Part shown: in pieces, positions 49,285 through 62,754 of the stretch | How the letters are laid out: every line of letters starts with the position of its first letter | Position numbering within the stretch: position 1 is the first letter of the stretch | Source: Marisa cornuarietis | Taxonomy: Eukaryota > Mollusca > Gastropoda > Architaenioglossa > Ampullariidae | Direction of reading: 5' to 3' | NCBI GenBank assembly: GCA_004794655.1 | Contig: SMMW01000003.1 | Span: 496,001 to 560,000 of the forward strand | Length of the DNA: 64,000 bases | Translations under genes and position numbers: made by a program | Notes under the pieces: model-generated | What the model saw: the letters and a program-made list of their open reading frames with translations, nothing else | Told to the model about the DNA's origin: nothing | Databases searched by the model: none

Positions 49285-52200
49285 GACATCAGAGGACAGC
49301 ATTGAGGAGAGCGGACGACACGTACAGCAATGAGGACAGCAGTGAGGAGAGTAGACGACACGTACAGCAGTGAGGAGAGTAGACAACACGTACAGCATTG
49401 AGGAGAGCGGACGACACGTACAGCAATGAGGACAGCAGTGAGGAGAGTAGACGACACGTACAGCATTGAGGAGAGCGGACGACACGTACAGCAATGAGGA
49501 CAGCAGTGAGGAGAGTAGACGACACGTACAGCAGTGAGGAGAGTAGACAACACGTACAGTAATGAGGACAGCAGTGAGGAGAGTAGACGACACGTACAGC
49601 ATTGAGGAGAGCGGACGACACGTACAGCAATGAGGACAGCAGTGAGGAGAGTAGACGACACGTACAGCAGTGAGGAGAGTAGACAACACGTACAGTAATG
49701 AGGACAGCAGTGAGGAGAGTAGACGACACGCACAGCAATGAGGACAGCAGTGAGGAGAGTAGACGACACGTACAGCAGTGAGGAGAGTAGACAACACGTA
49801 CAGCAGTGAGGAGAGTAGACAACACGTACAGCAGTGAGGAGAGTAGACAACACGTACAGTAATGAGGACAGCAGTGAGGAGAGTGGACGACACGTACAGC
49901 AGTGAAGACAGCAGTGAGGAGAGTGGACGACACGTACAGCAGTGAGGACAGCAGTGAGGAGAGTGGACGACACGTACAGCAGTGAGGAGAGTAGACAACA
50001 CGTACAGCAGTGAGGAGAGTGGACGACACGTACAGTAATGAGGACAGCAGTGAGGAGAGTGGACGACACGTACAGCAGTGAGGAGAGTAGACAACACGTA
50101 CAGCAGTGAGGAGAGTGGACGACACGTACAGTAATGAGGACAGCAGTGAGGAGAGTAGACAACACGTACAGCAATGAGGACAGCAGTGAGGAGAGTGGAC
50201 GACACGTACAGCAGTGAGGAGAGTAGACAACACGTACAGCAATGAGGACAGCAGTGAAGAGAGTGGACGACACGTACAGCAGTGAGGAGAGTAGATGACA
50301 CTACAGCAGTGATGACAGCAGTGAGGAGAGTAGATGACACGTTCACCAGTGAGGACAGCAGTGAGGAGAGTAGACGACACGTATAGCAGTGAGGAGAGCA
50401 GAGAGGAGAGTGGATGACACGTATAGCAGTGAAGACAGCAGTGAGGAGAGTAGACGACACGTATAGCAGTGAGGAGAGCAGAGAGGAGAGTGGACGACAC
50501 GTATAGCAGTGAAGACAGCAGAGAGGAGAGTGGATGACACGTATAGCAGTGAAGACAGCAGTGAGGGGAGTAGACGACACGTATAGCAGTGAGGAGAGCA
50601 GAGAGGAGAGTGGACGACACGTATAGCAGTGAAGACAGCAGTGAGGAGAGTAGACGACAAGTATAGCAGTGAGGATAGCAGTGAGGCAGTGAGGACAGCA
50701 GTGAGGAGACTAGATAACACGTTCACCAGTGAGGACAGCAGTGAGGAGAGTAGACGACACGTATAGCAGTGAGGAGAGCAGAGAGGAGAGTGGACGACAC
50801 GTATAGCAGTGAAGACAGCAGTGAGGAGAGTAGACGACAAGTATAGCAGTGAGGAGAGTAGACAACACGTATAGCAGTGAGGATAGCAGTGAGGCAGTGA
50901 GGACAGCAGTGAGGAGAGTAGACGACACGTATAGCAGTGAGGAGAACAGACAACACGTATAGCAGTGAGGATAGCAGTGAGGAGAGTAGATGACACGAAC
51001 ATCAGTGAGGACAGCAGTGAGGAGAGTGGACGACACGTATAGCAGTGAGGACAGCAGACAACACGTATAGCAGTGAGGACAGCAGACAACACGTATAGCA
51101 GTGAGGATAGCAGTGAGGAGAGTAGACGACACGTATAGCAGTGAGGACAGCAGTGAGGAGAGTGGATGACACGTACACCAATGAGGACAGCAGTGAGGAG
51201 AGTAGACAACACGTATAGCAGTGAGGATAGCAGTGAGGAGAGCAGACAACACGTATAGCAGTGAGGATAGCAGTGAGGAGAGTAGATGACACGTACAGCA
51301 TTGAGGACAGCAGTGAGGAGAGTAGACGACACGTACAGCAGTGAGGACAGCAGTGAGGAGAGTAGACGACACGTACAGCAATGAGGACATCAGTGAGAAG
51401 AGTAGACGACACGTACAGCAATGAGGACATCAGTGAGGAGAGTAGACGACACGTACAGCAGTGAGGAGAGTAGACAACACGTACAGCAATGAGGACAGCA
51501 GTGAGGAGAGTAGACGACACGTACAGCAATGAGGACAGCAGTAAGGAGAGTGGAGGACACGTACAGTAATGAGGACAGCAGTGAGGAGAGCAGACGACAC
51601 GTACAGCAGTGAGGAGAGTAGACGACACGTACAGCAGTGAGGACAGCATTGAGGAGAGTAGACGACACGTACAGCAATGAGGACAGCAGTGAGGAGAGTA
51701 GACGACACGTACAGCAGTGAGGACAGCAGTGAGGAGAGTAGACGACACGTACAGCAGTGAGGAGAGTAGGTGACACGTACAGCAATGAGGACAGCAGTGA
51801 GGAGAGCGGACGACACGTACAGCAGTGAGGAGAGCAGACGACACGTACAGCAGTGAGGACAGCAGTGAGGAGAGTAGACGACACGTACAGCAGTGAGGAC
51901 AGCAGTGAGGAGAGTAGGTGACACGTACAGCAGTGAGGAGAGTAGACGACAGGTACAGCAGTGAGGACAGCAGTGAGGAGAGTAGACGACACGTACAGCA
52001 GTGAGGAGAGTGGAGGACACGTACAGCAATGAGGACAGCAGTGAGGAGAGCGGACGACACGTACAGCAGTGAGGAGAGTAGGTGACACGTACAGCAGTGA
52101 GGACAGCAGTGAGGAGAGTAGGTGACACGTACAGCAGTGAGGACAGCAGTGAGGAGAGTAGGTGACACGTATAACAGTGAGGACAGGTGTGAAGTCAGTA

Positions 52201-52650
52201 GATGACACGTATAACAGTGAGGATAGGTGACGTACAGCAGTGAGGAGAGTGGAGGACACGTACAGCAATGAGGACAGCAGTGAGGAGAGCGGACGACACG
52301 TACAGCAGTGAGGAGAGTAGGTGACACGTACAGCAGTGAGGACAGCAGTGAGGAGAGTAGGTGACACGTACAGCAGTGAGGACAGCAGTGAGGAGAGTAG
52401 GTGACACGTATAACAGTGAGGACAGGTGTGAAGTCAGTAGATGACACGTATAACAGTGAGGATAGGTGTGAAGTCAGTAGATGACACGTATAACAGTGAG
52501 GATAGGTGTGAAGTCAGTAGATGACACGTATAACAGTGAGGATAGGTGTGAAGTCAGTAGACGACACGAATAGCAGTGAGGACAACAACAGTGAGGACAG
52601 CAGTGAGGACAACAACAGTGAGGACAATAACAGTGAAGCGGTGAGTTCGC
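49285..52650. repeat. Composite A/G-rich minisatellite, 3.4 kb
   Basis: Two building blocks, gacgacacgtacagcagtga and ggacagcagtgaggagagta, combine into units of about 28 and 40-42 bp. Sub-regions differ: cgtacagc at both ends, cgtatagc in 50380-51280, and a cgtataacagtgaggatagg variant at 52160-52560. All minus frames lack stops for hundreds of codons (artefact). Confidence 0.95.
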
Positions 52651-53099
52651 TCAGCTGTTAGTTCTGGGAAAGTATTCTCTGTCCTGGATGTAGCAAAACT
52701 TTGAGTCCTGGGACACACAACCGTCACTGGGTGTCAGACAGTTTACTACAGCCCCCCTCCCCCTCCACTGCTCCTGCAGCCCTCCTTCCTTCACGTTTTG
52801 TATGCGATGATATTGCTTTTATCACTGGCTTCAATACGATGATATGGCTTTTATCACTGGCATCAGTGCACGACAAATACAAATATGGTTCAACATGCTT
52901 ACACACACACACACACACACACAGAAGCACTCACATAACAACAAAGATAGAGAGAAAGACTCACAAGTTGTTTGAAAGACGAGGAGAGAAGTTTTGAGAC
53001 AAGTCGCACTTCACACAGACTGTCAGGACTGTATCCGCTTTGTGAACACCTTCATCTCCACACAAGGCGGAACTGACAACACCTCCCACCCCCTCTCTA
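52651..53099. other. Unique sequence with a (CA)n run
   Basis: (CA)n at 52899-52922. No gene was recognised. Confidence 0.45.
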
Positions 53100-53117
53100 C
53101 ACATATATATATATATA

Positions 53118-53153
<36 letters not shown>

Positions 53154-53192
53154 TATACACACTCTCTCTCTCTCACACACACACACACACAT
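53100..53192. repeat. Compound (TA)n(TC)n(CA)n microsatellite, duplicated
   Basis: A TA run, then a TC run and a CA run, followed by a second TC and CA block. Confidence 0.95.
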
Positions 53193-54264
53193 GTCTATAA
53201 AAGGTAGGCTGAGACACCTGTATGTGAGTGTTACCATCTACATGTCTTCGCCTGTGTGTGTGTGTGTGTGGCCGAGTGTTTAACTGTGTGCGAGGTGGAG
53301 CTGTGTTCAGTATTTATCTCAAAAGACGGCGGAGATGTCAGGTACAGTCAGGGCAGCGCTCACTTTACTGTCTTCCCCTAAACTGCTACAGGGGCCAGTT
53401 GTACAACATGTTTCTAAACCTTAAAACTGTTCTAAAGAAGCAAAATCTCTTCTTAGCCATTTTGATGCGTTGCAGAAAAACCTACAAAACATTTTACTGA
53501 CAGGACGGACAGTCAGACAAACAACTTTATCTTACTTACAGCAGTTTGAGTTTTAACAATTCTGAAATTGTGGTGTGCACTTTAAACTCATTATCTAAAT
53601 AGAGTTAAGGCCTAAAAGTTTTTAAAATGAGAAATGTGTTGTGCAACTGGCCCTGTGCCCTGTGCCCTGGATGTTGTTTGTGTTGCGATCCCCGATTAGC
53701 AATCAGCACAGGTAAAGGTGTGTAACGTGTGTAATGCCACGTGCACTTACCTGGTCACGGCCCCACTCGTCTTGTTGTTGTTGTTGTTTTCTGATATATA
53801 ATCACATCCGGTAAACGATCCTCCCTGGAGTAAGCACGAGAGGTAGGTAAAGAGACGATAACACATGCACCTGCACACCTGAGTGCAGGTTATCCTGCAA
53901 GTGTCTGGCGAGCCTCTTACCCTGACAGGCAGCGACACACTGCGGGAGCCTGGCGACAAGCCAAGGAAGGCAGGAGGCCGCGGACCAATGGTGTGACGTG
54001 GTATAGGGGCAGGACACACCTTGTAGGTACACTTACCTTCTTATCAACACCACCTCCCGCACCTCCTTCACCTCACCTGTCACCGCCTACAGGTCGCTGA
54101 CCCCCCCCCTCGTCTTTATTTACAACACATTTGTAAACTCCAGCCTCCCTCACTAGGCCACCCTCCTCTCATCTTTCTGTCTTTCATGCTCTCCACTTTC
54201 TACTTCTCTCTCTCTCTCCTTCACTCACTTTCATACTCTTTCTCTGTCTGTCTCTCTGTCTCTC
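53193..54264. other. Unique sequence, no gene recognised
   Basis: Pyrimidine-rich near 54180-54262. No conserved coding motif was seen. Confidence 0.4.
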
Positions 54265-55392
54265 TATCCGGTACATGTGTGACTGACCAGACTGTCTGTC
54301 TGTCTGTTGGTATATGTGTGACGTGATAATGAAGTGTGACTGACCAGTCTGTCTGTCTGTTGGTATATGTGTGACGTGATAATGAAGTGTGACTGACCAG
54401 TGTGTCTGTCTGTTGGTATACGTGTGACGTGATAATGAAGTGTGACTGACCAGTGTGTCTGTCTGTTGGTATATGTGTGACGTGATAATGAAGTGTGACT
54501 GACCAGTGTGTCTGTCTGTTGATATATGTGTGACGTGATAATAAAGTGTGACTGACCAGTGTGTCTGTCTGTTGGTATATGTGTGACGTGATAATGAAGT
54601 GTGACTGACCAGTCCCTCTGTCTGTCTGTCTGTCTGTTGGTATATGTGTGACGTGATAATGAAGTGTGACTCACCAGTCTTTCTGTCTGTTGGTATATGT
54701 GTGACGTGATAATGAAGTGTGACTGACCAGTCTCTCTGTATATGTGTGACGTGATAATGAAGTGTGACTGACCAGTGTGTCTGTCTGTTGGTATATGTGT
54801 GACGTGATAATGAAGTGTGACTGACCAGTCTCTCTGTCTGTCTGTCTGTCTGTCTGTTGGTATATGTGTGACGTGATAATGAAGTGTGACTGACCAGTGT
54901 GTCTGTCTGTTGGTATATGTGTGACGTGATAATGAAGTGTGACTGACCAGTCTCTCTGTCTGTCTGTCTGTCTGTCTGTCTGTTGGTATATGTGTGACGT
55001 GATAATGAAGTGTGACTGACCAGTCCTTCTGTCTGTCTGTCTGTTGGTATATGTGTGACGTGATAATGAAGTGTGACTGACCAGTCTCTCTGTCTGTCTG
55101 TCTGTTGGTATATGTGTGACGTGATAATGAAGTGTGACTGACCAGTCCTTCTGTCTGTCTGTCTGTTGGTATATGTGTGACGTGATAATGAAGTGTGACT
55201 GACCAGTCCTTCTGTCTGTCTGTCTGTCTGGTATATGTGTGACGTGATAATGAAGTGTGACTGACCAGTCTGTCTGTCTGTCCGGTATATGTGTGACGTG
55301 ATAATGAAGTGTTACTGACCAGTCTGTCTGTCTGTCTGGTATATGTGTGACGTGATAATGAAGTGTGACTGACCAGTCTGTCTGTGATGTCT
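54265..55392. repeat. About 54-bp minisatellite with nested (CTGT)n, about 20 copies
   Basis: Unit contains tatatgtgtgacgtgataat and gaagtgtgactgaccagt plus a ctgt tetranucleotide run whose copy number differs between units (about 2 to 6). Confidence 0.96.
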
Positions 55393-55445
55393 ATGAGTGT
55401 GAATATGCGCTATAAAAATCTTCACTATTATTATTATTATTATTA
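55385..55445 (+). mobile_element. LINE 3' tail with (ATT)n
   Basis: Reads gtctatgagtgtgaatatgc then gctataaaaatcttcac and (tat)n. It is the inverse of the tail at 4166 and 35150, so it is the extreme 3' end of the same LINE family on plus. Confidence 0.75.
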
Positions 55446-56089
55446 TGTTTCAGAGACTAAACTGTGTCTCCATGACGACAAGACAAAGGTCTAGGCGGCG
55501 GTACTCGTCCCTCTGCTGCTGGAGACGTAGCTGACTGTGACGCCACCTGTCACCTTTACCTGCCCGTCACTACCACCTGATATAAAAGATCTGCTTCATC
55601 GGACAGAAGAGGAAACCTTACCCCCCCCCCCCCACAGTGCGAAATCGCCTTTCGGTGGAAGCACTTTCCCTTCCAAAGCCAACAACAACAACAACAACAA
55701 CAGAAGAGGAAGAGAAGACTGCAAAGTCGCGTTGTTTTTGTCATGAGATGAGAGGGAGCTTACAGAGAACATGCTAGTCACAGATGTGAGGTCATGTGAT
55801 CAGTAAAGTCGGTATCGAGACACCCGGAAAGTCATTGAGGACCTACTGGGTCTCCTGGGTAATCAACGGGTGACGTACCTCGGGTGCCCGGAGCGCTCCG
55901 CACGTAGGTCTGTGTTTCTGCTGTACATCTATATTTACACCCAGCTTGTCACTCGTCAGGTAACGGGCCTCATTAACAGCCGGGCTCTCCCCCACCTGGC
56001 TGTCGTGACTTCCTGGTGAAGTGTGGGCTACACTGTGTGCTACACTCCTCCCCTCCCCCTCCACGGAAAAACTGACTGGTTACAATATT
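55446..56089. other. Unique sequence, no gene recognised
   Basis: A C-run at 55620-55633 and (CAA)n at 55680-55702. No gene was recognised. Confidence 0.45.
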
Positions 56090-57748
56090 ACAATATTGAT
56101 CTCTTGTTTACTGTGTGCATATGATAACATCCATCTCATGTTTACTGTGTTTACTGTGTGTATATGACAATATCCATCTCTTGTTTACTGTGTGTATATG
56201 ACAACATCCATCTCTTGTTTACTGTGTGTATATGACAACATCCATCTCTTGTTTACTGTGTTTACTGTGTGTATATGACAACATCCATCTCTTGTTTACT
56301 GTGTTTACTGTGTGTATATGACAACATCCATCTCTTGTTTACTGTGTTTACTGTGTGTATATGACAATATCCATCTCTTGTTTACTGTGTGTATATGACA
56401 ATATCCATCTCTTGTTTACTGTGTGTATATGACAACATCCATCTCTTGTTTACTGTGTGTATATGACAATATCCATCTCTTGTTTACTGTGTGTATATGA
56501 CAATATCCATCTCTTGTTTACTGTGTGTATATGACAACATCCATCTCTTGTTTACTGTGTTTACTGTGTGTATATGACAACATCCATCTCTTGTTTACTG
56601 TGTTTACTGTGTGTATATGACAACATCCATCTCTTGTTTACTGTGTTTTTTGTGTGTATATGACAACATCCATCTCTTGTTTACTGTGTGTATATGACAA
56701 CATCCATCTCTTGTTTACTGTGTTTACTGTGTGTATATGACAACATCCATCTCTTGTTTACTGTGTTTACTGTGTGTATATGACAACATCCATCTCTTGT
56801 TTACTGTGTTTACTGTGTGTATATGACAATATCCATCTCTTGTTTACTGTGTTTACTGTGTGTATATGACAACATCCATCTCTTGTTTACTGTGTTTACT
56901 GTGTGTATATGACAACATCCATCTCTTGTTTACTGTGTGTATATGACAACATCCATCTCTTGTTTACTGTGTTTACTGTGTGTATATGACAACATCCATC
57001 TCTTGTTTACTGTGTTTACTGTGTGTATATGACAACATCCATCTCTTGTTTACTGTGTTTACTGTGTGTATATGACAACATCCATCTCTTGTTTACTGTG
57101 TTTACTGTGTGTATATGACAATATCCATCTCTTGTTTACTGTGTTTACTGTGTGTATATGACAACATCCATCTCTTGTTTACTGTGTTTACTGTGTGTAT
57201 ATGACAACATCCATCTCTTGTTTACTGTGTGTATATGACAACATCCATCTCTTGTTTACTGTGTTTACTGTGTGTATATGACAACATCCATCTCTTGTTT
57301 ACTGTGTTTACTGTGTGTATATGACAACATCCATCTCTTGTTTACTGTGTTTACTGTGTGTATATGACAACATCCATCTCTTGTTTACTGTGTTTACTGT
57401 GTGTATATGACAATATCCATCTCTTGTTTACTGTGTGTATATGACAATATCCATCTCTTGTTTACTGTGTGTATATGACAACATCCATCTCTTGTTTACT
57501 GTGTTTACTGTGTGTATATGACAACATCCATCTCTTGTTTACTGTGTTTACTGTGTGTATATGACAATATCCATCTCTTGTTTACTGTGTTTACTGTGTG
57601 TATATGACAACATCCATCTCTTGTTTACTGTGTTTACTGTGTGTATATGACAATATCCATCTCTTGTTTACTGTGTTTACTGTGTGTATATGACAACATC
57701 CATCTCTTGTTTACTGTGTTTACTGTGTGTATATGACAATATCCATCC
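56090..57748. repeat. 34/43-bp two-type minisatellite, about 42 copies
   Basis: Units share tatatgacaacatccatctc and ttgtttactgtg. The long type has one extra tttactgtg 9-mer. Long and short types are mixed, plus an acaatatcc/acaacatcc variant. Confidence 0.96.
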
Positions 57749-58799
57749 ACGACTTCTTTGAGTGCGTAGAGTGCAGAACCTTCTGTAGAAGCCATGTTGT
57801 AGCCATGTGACCATCAGTCAACACAAGAGACTGAAGACAGGTGATGCCCGTGAGACCGGATGGACTGAGATATCATGTGTTGTGATCAGAGGGACAGGAA
57901 GGGCATCGGTTAATTATCAGGGTACAATTAAAACACTTTGGTGATGGCCTTTGACCTGCAGTCTAACACAATGGCGGTCTCTACCCTTTTAGTCGCTCGG
58001 AACAAAGGACAGGGACCGGGAAGGAACACGACAGACGAAAGGAAGTGTGTGTGTGTGTGTGGGTGGGGGGGGATGTTTCTGCACACAGGGGTCTCCTGTA
58101 GCCAGCCCTTGAGATTGTCAAGAGCTCATTGAGATGGATATCAGGGTGACATGAGCCGTGTGTCAGTCCCAGGCAGGAAGAAACGGCAGACGAGTGGAAG
58201 ATGAAAGATGTAGAGAAGAGGAGTGGAAGATGAAAGATGTGGAGATAAGAAGGAGGAAAACTAAACTGTTGGTAGGAGTGGCTGTCACAAGCTACTAGTC
58301 ACACAGTTGGCATCCAACATAGCCATTCATGCTGCAAAACGAGTTTGCTACAGGGATGCGGGTATGCTGCAAAGATACGGGTATGTCCAAACACGATCAG
58401 AGGTCTTCGCATCCAGAGACTCTCGCAAGCCTTGATGTGTGGCAACGTGGTCACGTGGTCACGTAAATTGCACCGTCTCCACACGCCATCAAGTTTCAAA
58501 ACACCGAGTTGAGGTCAAAGGTTGTGTATCTGGCAGTGAAGCCTCTCAACAGACGAAGCACCTTTCAGTCTTCCTCCAGAATATGAACAAGCAGCTCCTC
58601 CCCACACCATCCCTCCCGCCGGCACGCGGAATTCTTTTTCCCACATGAGATGGGGGGGGGCAGAAATTCAGCCAATTGGAGTGCACGCAAAATATGCCAT
58701 CGTCTGCTCGCTCCACTCAACTGCCCGATTGTACCTCATAAACTCAACCGAAACCTAACTCTAACCCTAACCCTAACCCCAAACCTCTGACAAAATAAC
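57749..58799. other. Unique sequence with a short telomere-type tract
   Basis: Contains ctaaccctaaccctaacccc at 58752-58771, an interstitial CCCTAA tract, and a (TG)n/G-run near 58045-58070. No gene was recognised. Confidence 0.5.
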
Positions 58800-59415
58800 A
58801 TAGAGCTTGGAGGGCCGTGGTGTGTGTAAATATTACTTGGAGGGCCAGAGTAAGCACTGAGCTTGGAGGGCCGGGGTGTATGTGTGTGTGTAAATATTAC
58901 TTGGAGGGCCAGAGTAAGTATAGACCTTGGAGGGCCGGGGTGTGTGTGTAAATATTACTTGGAGGGCCAGAGTAAGTATAGACCTTGGAGGGCCGGGGTG
59001 TGTGTGTGTAAATATTACTTGGAGGGCCAGAGTAAGTATAGACCTTGGAGGGCCGGGGGGTGTGTGTCTCTATTACTTGGAGGACCATGGTAAGTATAGA
59101 CTTTGGAGGGCCGGGGTGTGTGTGTAAATATTACTTGGAGGACCATGGTAAGTATAGACATTGGAGGGCCGGGGTGTGTGTGTAAATATTACTTGGAGGA
59201 CCATGGTAAGTATAGACATTGGAGGGCCGGGGTGTGTGTGTAAATACTACTTGGAGGACCATGGTAAGTATAGACATTGGAGGGCCGGGGTGTGTGTGTA
59301 AATATTACTTGGAGGACCATGGTAAGTATAGAGCTTGGCGGGTTGTGGTGTGTGTCTCTAACTATTACTTGGAGGGCCAAGGTAAGTACAGAGCTGGAGG
59401 GCTGGGGTGTGTGAG
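58800..59415. repeat. About 58-bp minisatellite with splice-donor-like motifs, about 10 copies
   Basis: Unit contains cttggagggccggggtgtgt and aaatattacttggagg, then gagtaagtatag or tggtaagtatag. Confidence 0.95.
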
Positions 59416-60790
59416 TCACTGTCGACATTATACTATCGTTGTTTTCATTCCTAGCCAGAAAGTAAACTGTTCGATAAGAATTGACACGTCCTCACACCAA
59501 GCCCTCGCTCAGGCCCTCACCTTGACCCGCACGATACGCTTGCCAGACCTGTGTGTGGGTTATCGCTCCTTGTGTTTTGAGAAAAGAATGATGTTAGCCC
59601 CTCATTTGAGCAGTCGCTCCTACTCTACTTCTTTCCTCCCGCGCATGTGGGGGCGACTGAACACTCCTTTAACTATCATCGTATTTCCTGTCATATGTGG
59701 ATTCTCCAGAATACATGGGATCATCGCTGGCACTAAAATGCATTTGGGTGAGAATAGTATTCCAAAGCTCAAACCGAAAAGCTTTTCTTTTGGAAATCTT
59801 TTTGTCCTCATCTCTCACAGAGTCACAGTAGCGTGCCAGTTGTCCGAGGAAGCTTTTTTCATATTACATCTTCTTTTTTTAAAAGACTTGTTTTATTTGC
59901 CAGAATAGGATTAAGAGTTAGCGAGGGAACTAGGACCAGCCCATAACTCATAAGAGGAAAAACCCTACACAAACATCACTGCAAACATGTTCTGCCCTCT
60001 GCACACTAGATTATCTGCCCTTGCTGCACTTAAATTCCAACAAAACAAACATCGAGGACACAAGGATCATCTACAGTCACGTGACAGTGCAGCTAGAGTT
60101 TGCTACAAGTCCACGACTCTCTAGTACCAGGTGTGGAGGGTGTAGACTGGGTGCAACAGGCTGCTGTACAGCAAACTCAATGTAGTTTGACTAAACCTGC
60201 GGCTTACCTGAGTCTTGAGGGTCGGTGGTGTAGGTATTCATGTCTGCACCTCATCTCCCCTTACTTATCAGGGTGTCCACCCCGGCACAGTAGACTGAGA
60301 GAGTCGTTTAACGAAACATCAAGCTACATAAAGTAAACCAATAACGAGAGAGAGAGAGAGTGGGGGGGAGAAAGCAATAAAGAGACAGAGACGGTGAGAT
60401 ACAAAGGAGAGAGAGAGAGAACAACGGTGAGAGAGAGAGAGGAAGATGATGAACAATCAAGGGATGGTCAGCGGTCTCTTGACAAAGTTTATCACTGGGG
60501 ACAGGGTGTGTGTCCCCCAGACATCATGATCCAAGGGCTCCATTACGATCACTTTTCAATGTACTAGCAGGAATGTTCCAGAGGAACTTTCTATGTGATG
60601 ACAGCTCGTACACAACAACAACACAGACTCAAACATTTGTGGTCAAGTCGGCCCTAAAATAACGGGTCAGGTCGAGATTCAGAGACTGGCTAGAACTTTA
60701 CAAAACACAAAAACAATTCCGTCATATTCACTGACATTCCCCGCCAACCTCTGATGATGGCAGACGTTAAGGTCACGCGTGTGACAACAT
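59416..60790. other. Unique sequence, coding status unclear
   Basis: 59430-59908 is non-repetitive and has open frames on both strands (minus 59620-59811, 63 codons), but no family was recognised. (GA)n tracts lie at 60345-60440. Confidence 0.4.
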
Positions 60791-62312
60791 ATTTCACAAT
60801 ATGAGCTCAGTACAGGTCGCAGCTTGTCAGTATGAACTCATTACTACATAATGTGTTTGTCAATATGAACTCAGTACAGGTCACAGCTTGTCAGTATGAA
60901 CTCATTACTACATAATGTGTTTGTCAACATGAACTCATTACTACATAATGTGTTTGTCAATATGAACTCAGTACAGGTCACAGCTTGTCAGTATGAACTC
61001 CTTACTACATACAGTATACTCAGTACAGGTCACAGCTTGTCAGTATGAACTCATTACTACATAATGTGTTTGTCAACATGAACTCATTACTACATAATGT
61101 GTTTGTCAATATGAACTCAGTACAGGTGTCAGTATGAACTCCTTACTACATCATGTGTTTGTCAGTATGAACTCCTTACTACATCATGTGTTTGTCAATA
61201 TGAACTCAGTACAGGTCACAGCTTGTCAGTATGAACTCATTACTACATAATGTGTTTGTCAGTATGAACTCATTACTACATAATGTGTTTGTCAGTATGA
61301 ACTCATTACTACATAATGTGTTTGTCAACATGAACTCCTTACTACATAATGTGTTTGTCAACATGAACTCCTTACTACATAATGTGCTTGTCAACATGAA
61401 CTCCTTACTACATAATGTGTTTGTCAACATGAACTCCTTACTACATAATGTGTTTGTCAACATGAACTACTTACTACATAATGTGTTTGTCAATATGAAC
61501 TCCTTACTACATAATGTGTTTGTCAACATGAACTCCTTACTACATCATGTGTTTGTCAGTGTGTACTCCTTACTACATAATGTGTTTGTCAACATGAACT
61601 CCTTACTACATAATGTGTTTGTCAATATGAACTCATTACTACATAATGTGTTTGTCAATATGAACTCATTACTACATAATGTGTTTGTCAATATGAACTC
61701 ATTACTACATAATGTGTTTGTCAATATGAACTCCTTACTACATCATGTGTTTGTCAGTGTGTACTCCTTACTACATAATGTGTTTGTCAACATGAACTCC
61801 TTACTACATAATGTGTTTGTCAATATGAACTCATTACTACATAATGTGTTTGTCAATATGAACTCATTACTACATAATGTGTTTGTCAGTGTGAACTACT
61901 TACTACATCATGTGTTTGTCAATATGAACTCATTACTACATAATGTGTTTGTCAGTGTGAACTACTTACTACATCATGTGTTTGTCAATATGAACTCATT
62001 ACTACATAATGTGTTTGTCAGTGTGAACTACTTACTACATCATGTGTTTGTCAATATGAACTCATTACTACATAATGTGTTTGTCAATATGAACTCCTTA
62101 CTACATCATGTGTTTGTCAACATGAACTCATTACTACATAATGTGTTTGTCAATATGAACTCATTACTACATAATGTGTTTGTCAATATGAACTCATTAC
62201 TACACAATGTGTTTGTCAACATGAACTCATTACTACATAATGTGTTTGTCAATATGAACTCATTACTACATAATGTGTTTGTCAATATCAACTCAGTACA
62301 AGAGACTATGTG
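60791..62312. repeat. 33-bp minisatellite, about 46 copies
   Basis: Unit contains aatatgaactcattactaca and taatgtgtttgtc. The first 430 bp also carry an inserted cagtacaggtcacagcttgt segment. The 33-bp period produces a 366-codon artefact ORF. Confidence 0.96.
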
Positions 62313-62754
62313 TCACAATGTGAGTCAGTGAAGTCCGAAGGTTTGGAGATAAATGTCCATCGTTAGCTGTGAGTGCGAGCTGTCAACATCTACCTGCACG
62401 TTACCATGGAGACGCTTCATCTCAACGACTGGTGGAATATCCTACAAACTGCTAGCAGCAAGGGTGAATATCCGTTAGACTGCTCCAACTTACCTGCTGT
62501 TAGTAAGTAACAAGAATGTCGGCCACGTCTATATGTTGTTTCAACTAGTCGTGTTCTGTAAATTAGCCTTATCAGCACTGGTAAACACAATGTCATTTCC
62601 AAGTACTTAGTCCACAGGCCGCGTGCACTACTGCTTGTCAAGGTCGGGTGTTCAGGAAGAGGACAGCGCAGCCAATCCGGGAAACGGGTTCTGCCGGCAC
62701 TGATTACCTGTGAGACAGGTTCTAACCTGACTGACTCAGTCCCGCGCAAACATA
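62313..62754. other. Unique spacer
   Basis: No gene was recognised. Confidence 0.4.

Noticed and set aside
49063..52447. Several 300-500-codon minus ORFs (Ser/Leu/Cys-rich)
   Set aside because: Low-complexity array with no stops in any minus frame; the overlapping ORFs mirror the same repeat.
61231..62331. 366-codon ORF in the 33-bp array
   Set aside because: Period is a multiple of three and the unit lacks stops; no unique coding flank.
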